Position numbers and translations under genes: made by a program. The notes below the pieces were generated by a model. The model saw only the letters and a list, made by a program, of their open reading frames with translations. It was not told where the DNA came from and did no database searches. DNA of 64,000 bases from JASGDN01 sp049840815 (GTDB lineage: Bacteria > Chloroflexota > Chloroflexia > Thermomicrobiales > UBA6265), in assembly GCA_049840815.1 (NCBI GenBank), contig JASGJI010000017.1:397944-461943 (forward strand), written 5' to 3'. Of the stretch, positions 40,711-49,815 are shown piece by piece. Position 1 is the stretch's first letter. Every line of letters starts with the position of its first letter.

Positions 40711-41315
40711 GGTGTTGGCTCCTCGCGTGGGGTGATGGGTGCGTGCCGCAGGTCGACCGGGCTGGATTCTCCGGCACCGAGGTCCGATCCGGAGCGACGA
40801 TAGACCTCCTCCTCGAACTCGGCGAGCAGGGTTGCGCAGTGAGCGATCCTGGCCTCTACCTCGGAACGCCCATCGGCCTCGAACCAGTCACGGTCGCGGA
40901 TGCGATCGAACCAGCGGCGGATCTTCTCGAGATCCTGGCCGATCTCCTCCGATTCTTCGAAGGTGTAGTTCTGGCGGAAATGCTCGAATTCGACCTCCTT
41001 CGTGAAGCGGGTCTCGCATTCCTCCACGATCTCGGCGTACTCCTTGTTCCGCAGATCACGGAACGCCGCAATCAGGCGCTCCTCCTGATCGGGATCGATC
41101 GTGGGGACATCGAGCAGCCAGAAGGAGCCACCGATGTCCGCAATGCGCCCGGTCACCCGATCGATCCGTGCCGTGAGATCCGGGATTGCGGGAACGATGC
41201 AGGCGCATTGCTGGAGATAGAAGGCCCCCGCCTGCTTCAGGTCACGCCAGACCCCGACCCGGCCGCTGGCCGGTTCCGAAGGGACCCGATAGATGAGCAC
41301 ACGCCATGCAGCCAA
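40707..41315 (-). CDS. ChrB N-terminal-domain protein
   Basis: A 202-residue protein; I place the start at TTG 41313-41315 (AAAGGCGG upstream); an ATG at 41379-41381 gives 22 unlikely extra residues. The ChrB_N (PF20229) pattern is clear: LAAWRVLIYRVPSEPASGRV, VWRDLKQAGAFYLQQCACIV, PAIPDLTARIDRVTGRIADI, and later LEKIRRWFDRIRDRDWFEA. ChrB senses or helps chromate resistance beside ChrA. Here the neighbour is COG4280 rather than ChrA. The second, catalytic-like ChrB domain is missing. Confidence 0.85.
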   Translation of the reverse strand: MAAWRVLIYRVPSEPASGRVGVWRDLKQAGAFYLQQCACIVPAIPDLTARIDRVTGRIADIGGSFWLLDVPTIDPDQEERLIAAFRDLRNKEYAEIVEECETRFTKEVEFEHFRQNYTFEESEEIGQDLEKIRRWFDRIRDRDWFEADGRSEVEARIAHCATLLAEFEEEVYRRSGSDLGAGESSPVDLRHAPITPREEPTP

Positions 41316-41347
41316 GAGCGCCCCGCCTTTCTGGTACGGATACAGCG

Positions 41348-41385
41348 ACGCTTCACCTGTATGTATGCTACATCTGTACAATCAA
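41348..41385 (-). promoter_or_regulatory. Promoter-proximal palindromic words upstream of the ChrB_N gene
   Basis: The A/T-rich stretch before the ChrB_N start contains TGTAGCATACA (palindrome TGTA-gca-TACA) and further TGTA/TACA words, plus TTGATT as a possible -35 (about 41389-41384). The site could bind the ChrB_N protein; this is inference. Confidence 0.4.
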
Positions 41386-41493
41386 TTTGGGAAGCGAGCC
41401 GGTCCGACAATCGGGAGGGACGAAGACGACCCACGACATGCCGTCGTGGGTCGTCTCCAGTCCTTCGATTGCGGTACTCGACGGTGCGGGGCG

Positions 41494-42136
41494 CTAGGAC
41501 CGTCGATAGACGAGATCGCCTACTGCGATTCTCGGCGAAACGTCCGTGTTGCCGTCCGGCAGCCACGTCGCGTAGAAGCCTCGCACCCCCTGATGCAGGA
41601 ACTTGACGGCCTCGGCCACGCGCGCGTCTGCCTTCCGGTCATGCGGGTACTGCAGGCAGAACTTTCCGAACTCAACGCACGGCGGCGCGACCTCCACCCG
41701 AGTCAGCTCCACCGGGCCGTCCGCGGTCATGATGACGACGCCATCCGTGAACGCATCCTCGGTGTACGCCGAGTTGCTGGCTATCAGGCAGATTTTCCCC
41801 CGCGATGCCGTCATACAGGAAGTCGCCGAACTCCCCGCGAATGGTCGCGTAGTGGGATGTGAATCCGACCGACACGCCGTTCTCGCCCCGATACCGGCTC
41901 AGCGGGTGATCGCGGTGGTGAACGTCGTGCTTCACCGTCTCCCCGTCGAACCCCGTCACACCTCCGGAATCCAGCTGCATCTCCGACACCGAGGTGATGG
42001 CATCCGGCGCGTACCAGCGGAGCGGCTTCTCGCCCTGCTTCAACGGTGCGATTTGCACCTGCAGGAGAACGATCGGGCCGAGGAGCACGAGATCGCCCGT
42101 TGAAGCGGGGGAGATGGTCGGGGAGGGCGCGGACAT
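41494..42136 (-). pseudogene. Frameshifted MOSC-like gene (one extra G in a homopolymer)
   Basis: Two reading frames join cleanly. The first starts at ATG 42134-42136 (AGGAGA upstream) and runs to YATIRGEFGDFLYDGIAG near 41810. The second continues KICLIASNSAYTEDAFTDGV to 41494. They change frame inside a GGGGGAAAA run, where the sequence holds one G too many. Without it a single protein of about 213 residues results. The content (TGDLVLLGPIVLLQVQIAPL, GENGVSVGFTSHYATIRGEF, VEVAPPCVEFGKFC) resembles the MOSC domain of molybdenum-cofactor sulfurase-like proteins. It may be an assembly error, a real decay, or a programmed shift. Confidence 0.68.
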
Positions 42137-42276
42137 ACGGGGTCTCCTGGGTGTCGAGTATCGCGACTGAGTGGGCCTGCGGCGGAGTTCGAGTGCCGTG
42201 TCCGCGGGGCAGTGCCCATCCATGCGGACGCTTCGGACCAGTATGCCGCGAATTTGCGTGGACTTCCCTGCGGGCG

Positions 42277-43854
42277 TTACCCGTAGCGGAGCTTCGAGAG
42301 CAGTTCGGGGCCATTGCGCTCCATCCAGCCGATGGTCCAGCGCCCGCCCCACCACGCCGCAAGCATGCCCGACCCGACGCCAACGGCAATCGCCGCCAAT
42401 TCGAGCAGGGGCAGTTCGTAGCGCCCGGCGAGATAGAGCATTGCCACCGTCGGCAGCAGTGCCACGAGCAGCAGCAGGATCGTGACGATGGTCTGGGCGG
42501 TGTTGTCCGCCGCCGCCACGAGATTCCCGCTCTTGCGGGACGCCTCGGGCACTGGCACCGCACCTCGGGCCGAGACGACGATCATCGCGCCCGCACCGGC
42601 GCCCAACGCGGCCGGGAAGATCGCGGCGATCCACGTCCACGCCCACCATTGCTCGCCCCAGGCGGTCGCGATCAGCGACATGAGAAGCGCGATCGGGCCG
42701 AACTCCAGCAGGTAGGCGATCTGCTTGCCGCGCACATCCGCAGCGATCGCCCCCGGCGTCAGCAACGTCATCCAGAAGGCGCTGCCCTCCAGCCCGTACA
42801 GGTTGCAGGACGTCGACGCCCCGAGGATCAGCACGATCACGCCGACCCACGCCACGATCTGCGTCCAGTTCACCGCCGCCGGAATCGCCACGATGAAGAT
42901 GCCGCCGAGAACGGCGATTCGTGCTTCCAGCGCCATCCGGGGTTCGCGGCTCCAGGTCAGCATTGCACGGGCGGCAGAAGCCCCCAGTGGCGTGGCCGGT
43001 AACTGCCGTTGCAGCCAGGAAGGATTCGTGATCCGTCCCCCGGTCCGTCGTTGGCGGACCTCCAGGCGCTGGCTGACCTGCACGGTCCAGGCCCAGACAA
43101 GGACTGCGATGATTGCGACGAGCCCGACGAGATAGGCGAGCATCGGCAGCCAGTGATGCTCGTCCGCCGCGACGATAGCATTGACGCCCCAGCTGGCGGG
43201 GGACATGGTCAGGGCGCGCTTGATGCCGTTGGGCAGGTCGCGGGAGAGGAAGGCGAATGGGTCGTCCAGCAGGCGATGATTCTCGGCCAGGGCGGCGGGG
43301 ATGACCCAGCCGACCAGTGAGAGGGCGATCACGATGGCATACTGCAGCGCCGCGAACTCCAGGCCGAAGCGCGACAGGAGCGCCTGGCTGGTGAGGCCGA
43401 TCACGATGCGTGAGAGCAGCACCGCCATCGCAAGGTGCAGCAGCATCACCAGCGATCCGACGATTGCGGCGACCGGGCCGAGCTTCGCCCCGAAGACGGG
43501 GAGCGCCAGAAGTGCCAGCAACGTCACCACCGTCCCCATTCCGACGAAGAGGGTCGCCAGCAACCCGGCCGCGAGTCGGCGTGGCGCGATCGGCAGCAGG
43601 GCGAGATGCTCCGGCATCAGCGGCTCGTCGGCTCCGGCTCCCGTCTGGATGGGCGCAAGGACCCATCCGAGTGTCCAGCCGCCGATCGCCATCATCAGGA
43701 GGGTCGCGGTCTTGTCGATCGATCCTGCCGGATAGGTCGCCAGCAGGATCGTGACGATCGCCAGCACCAGTCCGACGGCGACGCGCCAGTTCGCGAACGG
43801 GCGGTGGGAATGCCGGAGCAGGGCCAATTTCATCCGGATCAGGGTGTCGAGCAC
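42277..43854 (-). CDS. ABC transporter permease (ABC-2/exporter type)
   Basis: A 525-residue membrane protein with about twelve hydrophobic segments. The start GTG 43852-43854 follows GGAGGGTACC. The helices occur in two clusters, for example AVGLVLAIVTILLATYP, GLLATLFVGMGTVVTLLAL and AIVGSLVMLLHLAMAVLL in the first half, and MSLIATAWGEQWWAWTWIAA and IVTILLLLVALLPTVAMLYL in the second. It pairs with the ATPase gene 37 bases upstream. It is a large permease of unknown cargo. Confidence 0.85.
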   Translation of the reverse strand: MLDTLIRMKLALLRHSHRPFANWRVAVGLVLAIVTILLATYPAGSIDKTATLLMMAIGGWTLGWVLAPIQTGAGADEPLMPEHLALLPIAPRRLAAGLLATLFVGMGTVVTLLALLALPVFGAKLGPVAAIVGSLVMLLHLAMAVLLSRIVIGLTSQALLSRFGLEFAALQYAIVIALSLVGWVIPAALAENHRLLDDPFAFLSRDLPNGIKRALTMSPASWGVNAIVAADEHHWLPMLAYLVGLVAIIAVLVWAWTVQVSQRLEVRQRRTGGRITNPSWLQRQLPATPLGASAARAMLTWSREPRMALEARIAVLGGIFIVAIPAAVNWTQIVAWVGVIVLILGASTSCNLYGLEGSAFWMTLLTPGAIAADVRGKQIAYLLEFGPIALLMSLIATAWGEQWWAWTWIAAIFPAALGAGAGAMIVVSARGAVPVPEASRKSGNLVAAADNTAQTIVTILLLLVALLPTVAMLYLAGRYELPLLELAAIAVGVGSGMLAAWWGGRWTIGWMERNGPELLSKLRYG

Positions 43855-43891
43855 GGTACCCTCCGGGAATGCGGGTGCGGAGCGGCGGGGA

Positions 43892-44740
43892 TCATGGCTG
43901 CGCCTCGCCGTCCAGCCAGGCGAGGTCGATGGCATCGACCGGGCGCCCGCTCACGAGCTGCACGAAGGCGTGTTCCAGGGTGCGGTTGCCGCGCACCTCG
44001 TCCAGCGGACCAGCCGCCGCGACGGTGCCCTTGTCGATGATGGCGACGTGGTCGCACATCTGCTCCACCAACGGCATGACGTGGGACGAGAGCACGACCG
44101 AGCCTCCCGATTCGACGAACCGCTGGAGGATGAGCTTGATCGTGGCAGCGGAGACCGGATCGACCGCTTCCAGCGGCTCGTCGAGGATGAGCAGGCTTGG
44201 CGCGTGGAGCAGCGCCGTCGCCAGGACGATCTTCTTGCGCATGCCGGCGGAATACTCCGCGATCAGCGTCCGTTCCGCCCCCAGCAGGCCGAGTACATCC
44301 AGCAGGTCCTGGGCGCGGGCGCGGACGACATCTGTGGTCAGTCCACGGAGCTGGCCGAGGTAGGTAAGCAGCTCGCGGCCGGTGAGGCGTTCGGGCATGA
44401 CCATGCCATCCGGCATCACGCCGACGAGCGCCTTGGCCTCCAGCGGTTGCTGCCAGACATCGACACCGAAGATGCACGAGCTGCCAGCATCGGGGCGCAG
44501 CAACCCGACCGCCATCGAGATCGTGGTCGTCTTGCCCGCGCCGTTCGGCCCGACCAGCCCGTAGAACGAGCCGACCGGCACGGTGAGGGTGACGTCCTTG
44601 ACGGCAACCTTCTCTCCGAAGTGCTTGGAGAGGCCGCGCAAGGCCATCGCGGGAACGGGCGGTTGGCCGACCTCGGTTAGGACGCGGCGCGCCGACGGGT
44701 CCAGCGTCTGGGGCGCGTGCTCCTGCGTGATGATGCTCAT
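43892..44740 (-). CDS. ABC transporter ATP-binding protein
   Basis: A 282-residue ATPase with Walker A GPNGAGKTT, signature YSAGMRKKIVLA, Walker B LLILDEPLEAVDP and switch VVLSSHVMPLVEQ. The ATG 44738-44740 has AAGGGATC upstream. It lies in a minus-strand unit: CGNR regulator, ATPase, permease. The last part (DKGTVAAAGPLDEVRG) matches exporters of the ABC-2 group. Confidence 0.93.
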   Translation of the reverse strand: MSIITQEHAPQTLDPSARRVLTEVGQPPVPAMALRGLSKHFGEKVAVKDVTLTVPVGSFYGLVGPNGAGKTTTISMAVGLLRPDAGSSCIFGVDVWQQPLEAKALVGVMPDGMVMPERLTGRELLTYLGQLRGLTTDVVRARAQDLLDVLGLLGAERTLIAEYSAGMRKKIVLATALLHAPSLLILDEPLEAVDPVSAATIKLILQRFVESGGSVVLSSHVMPLVEQMCDHVAIIDKGTVAAAGPLDEVRGNRTLEHAFVQLVSGRPVDAIDLAWLDGEAQP

Positions 44741-44804
44741 GCCGTGCGATCCCTTCGCGGATGGGGGCGGACCACCGTTCCTGCCCTGCTGCGTCCGATC
44801 TGGT

Positions 44805-45473
44805 CTAGGCCGATGCCGCCGCCTGACGTGCCCGGAACCGGCGGATGCGGGTGACATTGCCGCATCCACTCGCGCTGCAGAAGCGGCGGCTGCCATTCTT
44901 CGTCGTGTCGAGGAAGAGCGTCCGGCACTCCGGCGCGGCGCACATCCGGATGCGCTCGGTTCCCTGATCGCCCAGAATCGTCGTCGCCGATTCCACCACG
45001 GGCCAGAGGACGGAATCCAGATCCCGATCCCGCTCGGGGGCGATCCGGCTGACCATCCTCCCATCCACGATCGCGATCTCCTGTGCCCCTTGCAGGAGTC
45101 GGACCTCGTGCTGAAGTGTCTCCAGCGCGTCGGCGGGTGGTGTGGCCCCGGTCATCATCGCGACGACCAGCTGGTGCAGGGCCTCGCGCAGCGCGGCGGC
45201 CCGGCGGCGGACGGCGGCGGCGCTGCGACCGTCCTTGCGGGCGGTGCGCCGGAGGTTCTCCGCCTGCTGCTCGCCGACGATGCCGGCGGCCGCCGCCCAC
45301 GCCAAGAGATTGGCATACCCCGGCGCGAGGTCGTCGAACGCCGGGAGCGTTTCGGGCGATTCCGGTGTGCGATCCACGGTGTTGATGAAGTCGAGGAAGA
45401 GCGCGCCGCCACGAAGCGGGCGCGTGACGATGCTTGCGATGGGACCGTTGGTGGCGACGCTGGAACGAGGCAT
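44805..45473 (-). CDS. CGNR zinc-finger / ABATE-type regulator
   Basis: A 222-residue protein with an N-terminal ABATE-like domain (LRGGALFLDFINTVDRTPES) and the C-terminal CGNR finger IRMCAAPECRTLFLD, SRRFCSASGCGNVTRIRRFR, with four Cys. This domain pair occurs in stress-linked regulators of actinobacteria and Chloroflexota. It heads the ABC-exporter unit, 64 bases before the ATPase gene, so it may control it. DNA binding is inference. Confidence 0.88.
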   Translation of the reverse strand: MPRSSVATNGPIASIVTRPLRGGALFLDFINTVDRTPESPETLPAFDDLAPGYANLLAWAAAAGIVGEQQAENLRRTARKDGRSAAAVRRRAAALREALHQLVVAMMTGATPPADALETLQHEVRLLQGAQEIAIVDGRMVSRIAPERDRDLDSVLWPVVESATTILGDQGTERIRMCAAPECRTLFLDTTKNGSRRFCSASGCGNVTRIRRFRARQAAASA

Positions 45474-45564
45474 GACGAGTCTCCGATGAAACGCACGATC
45501 GACCTATTGCCTAGTACACCACGTTTCGGTATCCAGCGTCATCACCGGAATTGGGAGCATCGGT

Positions 45565-46326
45565 CTACCTGTTGTCCCCCGCGTCATGGGAGGCGATCAG
45601 GGCGTCGGCGAAGGCAGCCATCGAGGGGAAGACCCAATCCGGCGTCACGGCCTCGGGTGGCGGTGGGGTGCCACCAAACCCCGCCTTGTCGAACCGTCGG
45701 TCGATCCAGACGGTGGGCAGTCCCTTCGCCTTGGCCGGGACGTGATCGTGGAAGAGACTCTGCGCGACGTGCAGCAGCCGGTCCGGCGCGACGCCGATCT
45801 CCCCGATGTGATCCAGCAGATAGGCGAAGTTCCGCTCGCTGGGCTTGTAGGAACCGACATCCTGGGCGGTGTAGATCGCATCGAAGGTGACGCCAAGCCG
45901 CGCGTTGCTGCCCGCGAACGAGGTGCGATCGACATTCGAGAGGATGATGAGTTTCACGTGCCGGTGAAGCCGGGCGAGTGCATCTCGCGAATCGGGGAAC
46001 GCCGGCCAGTCTGGCACGGATGCGCCGATCTCGGCGGCGAGCGCAGCGGGCACGTCGATGCCATAGGCAATCCCGGTGCGGCGCATCGACTCCGCGATGA
46101 CCGCCGGGTAGAGCAAGCCGGGTTGCTCCCGTTCGACGGTGCTTTCGGCGTCTGCGTAGGTTTCCAGCACGACATCGAGGTCAAGCGGGGTCGGGGAAAG
46201 GGCCGCGATCTTCGCCAGGCCGACGGTCAGCCCGGCTTCCCAGTCGATGAGCGTGCCGTAGCAATCGAAGCTGAGGGCATCGAAATCGGCGAGGGAGAGA
46301 CCAGTTGCGGAGGTGGTATCGGTCAT
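45565..46326 (-). CDS. HAD-type (haloacid dehalogenase type II) hydrolase
   Basis: A 253-residue enzyme. The nucleophile Asp is in FDALSFDCYGTLIDWE, the Ser/Thr motif II in KLIILSNVDRTSF, the Lys in QDVGSYKPSERNFAYLL, and motif IV in LHVAQSLFHDHVPAKAKGL. This is the type II 2-haloacid dehalogenase pattern (SFDCYGTLIDWE). The substrate may be another small phosphate or haloacid. It stands alone next to a Phd-like antitoxin. Confidence 0.92.
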   Translation of the reverse strand: MTDTTSATGLSLADFDALSFDCYGTLIDWEAGLTVGLAKIAALSPTPLDLDVVLETYADAESTVEREQPGLLYPAVIAESMRRTGIAYGIDVPAALAAEIGASVPDWPAFPDSRDALARLHRHVKLIILSNVDRTSFAGSNARLGVTFDAIYTAQDVGSYKPSERNFAYLLDHIGEIGVAPDRLLHVAQSLFHDHVPAKAKGLPTVWIDRRFDKAGFGGTPPPPEAVTPDWVFPSMAAFADALIASHDAGDNR

Positions 46327-46394
46327 CGGGGGTGATCCAGTCTGTGTACGAGAGCCGATTGCGAGAGGTTCCGGGTCAAGCGAATCCTTCCCCT

Positions 46395-46422
46395 GTAGGG
46401 GCGATCCTTGTGATCGCCTCCC
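46395..46422. repeat. GTAGGGGCGATC-type dispersed hairpin
   Basis: The segment GTAGGGGCGATCCTTGTGAT then CGCCTCCC resembles a widespread short repeat family of the form GTAGGGGCGACCCTTG-GGTCGCCC. It can fold through GGCGATC/GATCGCC. It lies between the HAD and antitoxin genes. Confidence 0.55.
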
Positions 46423-46454
46423 CGCTCGCATCAAGCGAAGGAGTGATGCGCCAC

Positions 46455-46871
46455 TCAGCGACGATCCGGTTCCCTGGGCTGGGAGAACCATCGGGCCGAG
46501 TTGGGATCGGTATCGAAGAGTGGGCGAGCAAGTGGGTTGCGCTCAGCTCGCCCCTCTCGGACAACCAGCACCACATACTCCTCCACGGTTTCATCCGGGA
46601 GGTCTGCTTCAGGATGCTCCGCAAGGTATGTTTCGAGTGCGGCGAGCCGCGTTGCATCCTCCTCGCGACGGGCCAGCACCCAGAGATCCACGAGTTTTTC
46701 GTAGTCTTCGATCGAGATGAGCGCCGCCCTCGGCACGCCGGTCTGATCGGCAATGACGCGATCGTGACGTGCAGACGCACACTCGAGGACGGATTCGATG
46801 TGTGTGGGTAACTCGGAAGCGGAGATGATGGGAGTACCCCGGTACGTGGGGTGGTCTGGCCAATTTGCCAT
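46455..46871 (-). CDS. Phd/YefM-like antitoxin, orphan
   Basis: A 138-residue protein (ATG 46869-46871 behind AGGAGGCATCC). The N-terminal half, ISASELPTHIESVLECASA then VPRAALISIEDYEKLVDLWV, matches the Phd/YefM beta-alpha fold that binds DNA. The tail (LFDTDPNSARWFSQPREPD) is longer than usual. Such antitoxins normally precede a RelE- or PIN-type toxin; none is seen next to it. It may be an orphan regulator. Confidence 0.72.
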   Translation of the reverse strand: MANWPDHPTYRGTPIISASELPTHIESVLECASARHDRVIADQTGVPRAALISIEDYEKLVDLWVLARREEDATRLAALETYLAEHPEADLPDETVEEYVVLVVREGRAERNPLARPLFDTDPNSARWFSQPREPDRR

Positions 46872-46966
46872 GATGGATGCCTCCTGAGAAACTGCCTGCT
46901 TCGAGTATATCGGGCGTATCCGGTCCCGCATACGCGCGGCGCTGGGCGTTCAGGAGGATGACTGAG

Positions 46967-48010
46967 ATGGGCGACGGGATGCGGATGCGGGCACGGGAGA
47001 TGGGTATTGCCCCCGGACGGTTCGCGACCGGGTCGCTGAACGCCATCACCGACGTTCCCGGCGTGCGGGTCGGGCAGGTGACGATTGTCGAGGGCGACGA
47101 CCTGCGAACGGGGGTCACGGCCATCGTGCCGGACGCGCTGACGCTCCGGAAGGCGCTTCCGGCCAACCTCTTTGTCGGCAACGGCTACGGCAAGCTCATC
47201 GGCGCGACGCAGGTGGCCGAACTCGGAGAGATCGAGACGCCGATCCTGCTGACTGGCACCCTCTCCTCCTTCCGCGTTGCCGATGCGCTCGTGTCATTCA
47301 TGCTCGTCCAGCCGGGAAACGAGGCGATGACCTCCGTCAATCCGGTTGTGGGGGAGACGAACGACGGCTATCTCTCCGACATCCGCTCCCGGCCTGTGAC
47401 CGAGGCGCATGTGCTCGCCGCCATTGCCGCCGCCGATACGGGGCCGGTCGCGGAAGGCTGCGTCGGGGCTGGGACGGGGACGACGGCACTCGGGTTCAAG
47501 GCCGGAATCGGCACATCGTCGCGTGTCGTGGAGTCGGGCGATGCGGCGTACACGCTCGGCGTGCTGGTGCAGGCGAACTTCTCCGGCACGCTGACCGTCC
47601 TCGGCGTGCCGATGCCTGCGGACGACTTGCTGGCCGAACGCCCTTCGTCCGAGCCGGATGTGCCGCCGACTGAGCGCGGGAACTCCTGCATGATCGTCGT
47701 GGCGACGGATGCGCCCGTGGATGCGCGGCAGCTGGGACGGATCGCGCGGCGGGCGGTGTTCGGCATGGCCCGTGTCGGGGCCGACTACACCCACGGCAGC
47801 GGTGACTACGGGATCGCGTTCTCGGTCGGGGAGGGCGCGTCGCTCCCGGATCGCGCCCTCGACCCGCTCTTCATCGCGACACAGGAGGCGGTCGAAGAGG
47901 CACTCCTGAACAGCCTCTTCATGGCGAAAACGACGGTCGGCCATCAGGGCCATGTGCGGCACGCCATCCCGCTCGACCGGATGCGTCGACACTTGGTCAA
48001 CGCTGGCTGA
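46967..48010 (+). CDS. P1/DmpA-family N-terminal-nucleophile peptidase
   Basis: A 347-residue enzyme; AGGAGG lies nine bases before ATG 46967. The DmpA fold shows the N-domain SLNAITDVPGVRVGQVTIVE and the self-cleavage site around ERGNSCMIVVATDAP, where the Ser after the Gly-Asn becomes the nucleophile. The Arg-rich end (RQLGRIARRAVFGMARVGAD) is typical. DmpA/BapA proteins cleave beta-peptides and D-amino-acid amides. It is cytoplasmic. It is convergent with the Nudix gene. Confidence 0.9.
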   Translation: MGDGMRMRAREMGIAPGRFATGSLNAITDVPGVRVGQVTIVEGDDLRTGVTAIVPDALTLRKALPANLFVGNGYGKLIGATQVAELGEIETPILLTGTLSSFRVADALVSFMLVQPGNEAMTSVNPVVGETNDGYLSDIRSRPVTEAHVLAAIAAADTGPVAEGCVGAGTGTTALGFKAGIGTSSRVVESGDAAYTLGVLVQANFSGTLTVLGVPMPADDLLAERPSSEPDVPPTERGNSCMIVVATDAPVDARQLGRIARRAVFGMARVGADYTHGSGDYGIAFSVGEGASLPDRALDPLFIATQEAVEEALLNSLFMAKTTVGHQGHVRHAIPLDRMRRHLVNAG

Positions 48011-48049
48011 ATCCTCCTGTGTCGGGGCGGGGATGAGTTGGCAGGGCGA

Positions 48050-48619
48050 TCAGAGCATGCCCAAGCCACGAAGTTTTCCCGCGAACCGATGCATGTTCGG
48101 CTCCATCGCCTCACCGTCGTTTGTCAGAATGTCCGTGTAGTCGAGCCAGCGGACGGATCGAATCTCCCATGGATCGGGAACCATTGGCTTGTCCGGATCC
48201 ACGGCGATCGTGAACCAGAGGCTGACATCATCGTGTGATGGCGTGCCGACCGTTCCCTGTACGGTCAGGAACACGGGCGTGGGGAGTTCACTGTCCATAG
48301 GGACTGCGGCGAGTTCCTCATGAAGTTCGCGGATCGCGCAGACGGCAGGTGGTTCCTCCTCCTCCACATGACCGCCGGGCGGCAACCACAAACCCGACAG
48401 TCGGTGGTCGATCATCAATATGCGGCGACTCTTCCGATCCCAGGGGATGGCATAAGCAACGAGGTGCTTTGACGGGATATCGGGTTTGCGCACCCGTACG
48501 AGCGGCGCCCCGCTGGTGATCCAGCGAAGGGTATCCTCGCGGTCCTGGACTTCGCGCGCATCGGCTGGCTCGATGGCCCGAACGAGGTCCTCGACCCCAT
48601 TTCGCCAGGAAGCGGTCAC
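48050..48619 (-). CDS. NUDIX hydrolase
   Basis: A 189-residue protein starting at GTG 48617-48619. The Nudix box is present as GGHVEEEEPPAVCAIRELHE with the closing EL, matching GX5EX7REUXEE. Substrates of the family are nucleoside diphosphates linked to another group; none is fixed here. The GTGA overlap with the upstream serine hydrolase stop indicates coupling. Confidence 0.9.
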   Translation of the reverse strand: MTASWRNGVEDLVRAIEPADAREVQDREDTLRWITSGAPLVRVRKPDIPSKHLVAYAIPWDRKSRRILMIDHRLSGLWLPPGGHVEEEEPPAVCAIRELHEELAAVPMDSELPTPVFLTVQGTVGTPSHDDVSLWFTIAVDPDKPMVPDPWEIRSVRWLDYTDILTNDGEAMEPNMHRFAGKLRGLGML

Positions 48620-49791
48620 GCTGGCTCGCCGCCGGGGAGCAGCCGGACGACCGTGCGGAGCAGTCCGACCACGGAGCCGTCTTCGGTGCCGTTGCCTTCG
48701 CCATTCGTGAGGATGACGACGTTCGCACCGGACGCGTCGTGCCGACCCACATAGCAGCTGTACCCGAGTATGCCGCCGCCGTGGCCGGTGACGCCCTCCT
48801 GCCGCATGATGCCCAGCCCATAGCCGGACGTAGCGTCTCCCTCGGACTCCTTGGTTGGCAGAAGCTCCATGCGGGCGGCCTGGGTCTCCGGCTTCAGCGA
48901 GAACCCGTCCAGCAGGGCATCGACCCAGATGTCCAGATCCCCGACCGTCGAAACCAGCGCGCCGGCTCCTGCCGCGAGGGAGGGTGGGAAGGGCGTGCTG
49001 TCCTGCAGCGCGGCGAGGTCGATCTTCGCCGGGGCAGATTCCGCCTCTGGCGCGGTGCTGGTGTCAGGAGCGGTCTCCGTCGCCTCCGCGTCCGGATCGC
49101 GTTCCGGGTTCATCAGGGCGGGATCGCCTCCGTAGCCGTGGGCGAAGGGCGCGGGCATGTCTGGTGTGGTCGGGTAGACCGTCGCCGTGAGGCCAAGTGG
49201 CTCCAGGATACGCGCCCTCAGGACATCGCCATACGGGCTCCCCGTCACGCGCTCGACGAGCATTTCGAGCAGGATGTAGTTCGTGTTCGAGTAGTGGAAG
49301 TCCTCATTCGGTGCGAAATACGGGTCGTGCTTGCGGGCGATATCGACCATCTCGGCGGAAGACCAGAAACGCTCCTCCTGGCCGCGCACCGACCCGAACA
49401 ATCCTGGATGCTCCGTGTAGTTGAAGACTCCGCTGCGCATGTTCAGCACCTGGCGGAGGGTGATCGCGTCGGCATGCGGCAGATTCGATGCCTCCGGCAG
49501 CAGCACTGCCAGCGTGTCGTCCAGTCCGATCCTTCCCTCGTCGACCAGCTGGAGGACGAGGGTAGCGGTAAACGTCTTCGTGACGCTGCCCACGCGCATC
49601 CGCATGTCCGTCCGCACCGGAGCGGTGGTCTCGCGGTCGGCGATGCCGAAAGCACCGGTCCAGGTCTCCCACTCCGGCATCGAGACCAGCACGATCGCGC
49701 CGGGGAACCCCGTGTCGTCCATGAAGGTCTGCACGGCGGTCTGGAGCGCGTCGGCGGTCGGCCAGAGGATAGGGAGGTCGGATACGGTCAT
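48616..49791 (-). CDS. Serine beta-lactamase-like hydrolase, first of three tandem copies
   Basis: A 391-residue protein with the SxxK motif in VGSVTKTFTATLVLQ, YxN in HYSNTNYILLEML and the GG-type third motif GHGGGILGYSC. There is an Ala/Glu-rich insert of about 35 residues (DAEATETAPDTSTAPEAESA). No signal peptide is visible, so it is probably cytoplasmic or secreted by another route. It belongs to PF00144 (esterase, D-peptidase or beta-lactamase). It is co-directional with the next two paralogues and coupled to the Nudix gene by overlap. Confidence 0.92.
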   Translation of the reverse strand: MTVSDLPILWPTADALQTAVQTFMDDTGFPGAIVLVSMPEWETWTGAFGIADRETTAPVRTDMRMRVGSVTKTFTATLVLQLVDEGRIGLDDTLAVLLPEASNLPHADAITLRQVLNMRSGVFNYTEHPGLFGSVRGQEERFWSSAEMVDIARKHDPYFAPNEDFHYSNTNYILLEMLVERVTGSPYGDVLRARILEPLGLTATVYPTTPDMPAPFAHGYGGDPALMNPERDPDAEATETAPDTSTAPEAESAPAKIDLAALQDSTPFPPSLAAGAGALVSTVGDLDIWVDALLDGFSLKPETQAARMELLPTKESEGDATSGYGLGIMRQEGVTGHGGGILGYSCYVGRHDASGANVVILTNGEGNGTEDGSVVGLLRTVVRLLPGGEPA

Positions 49792-49815
49792 GAACGGGTC
49801 CTTTCCGTGGGGAGA

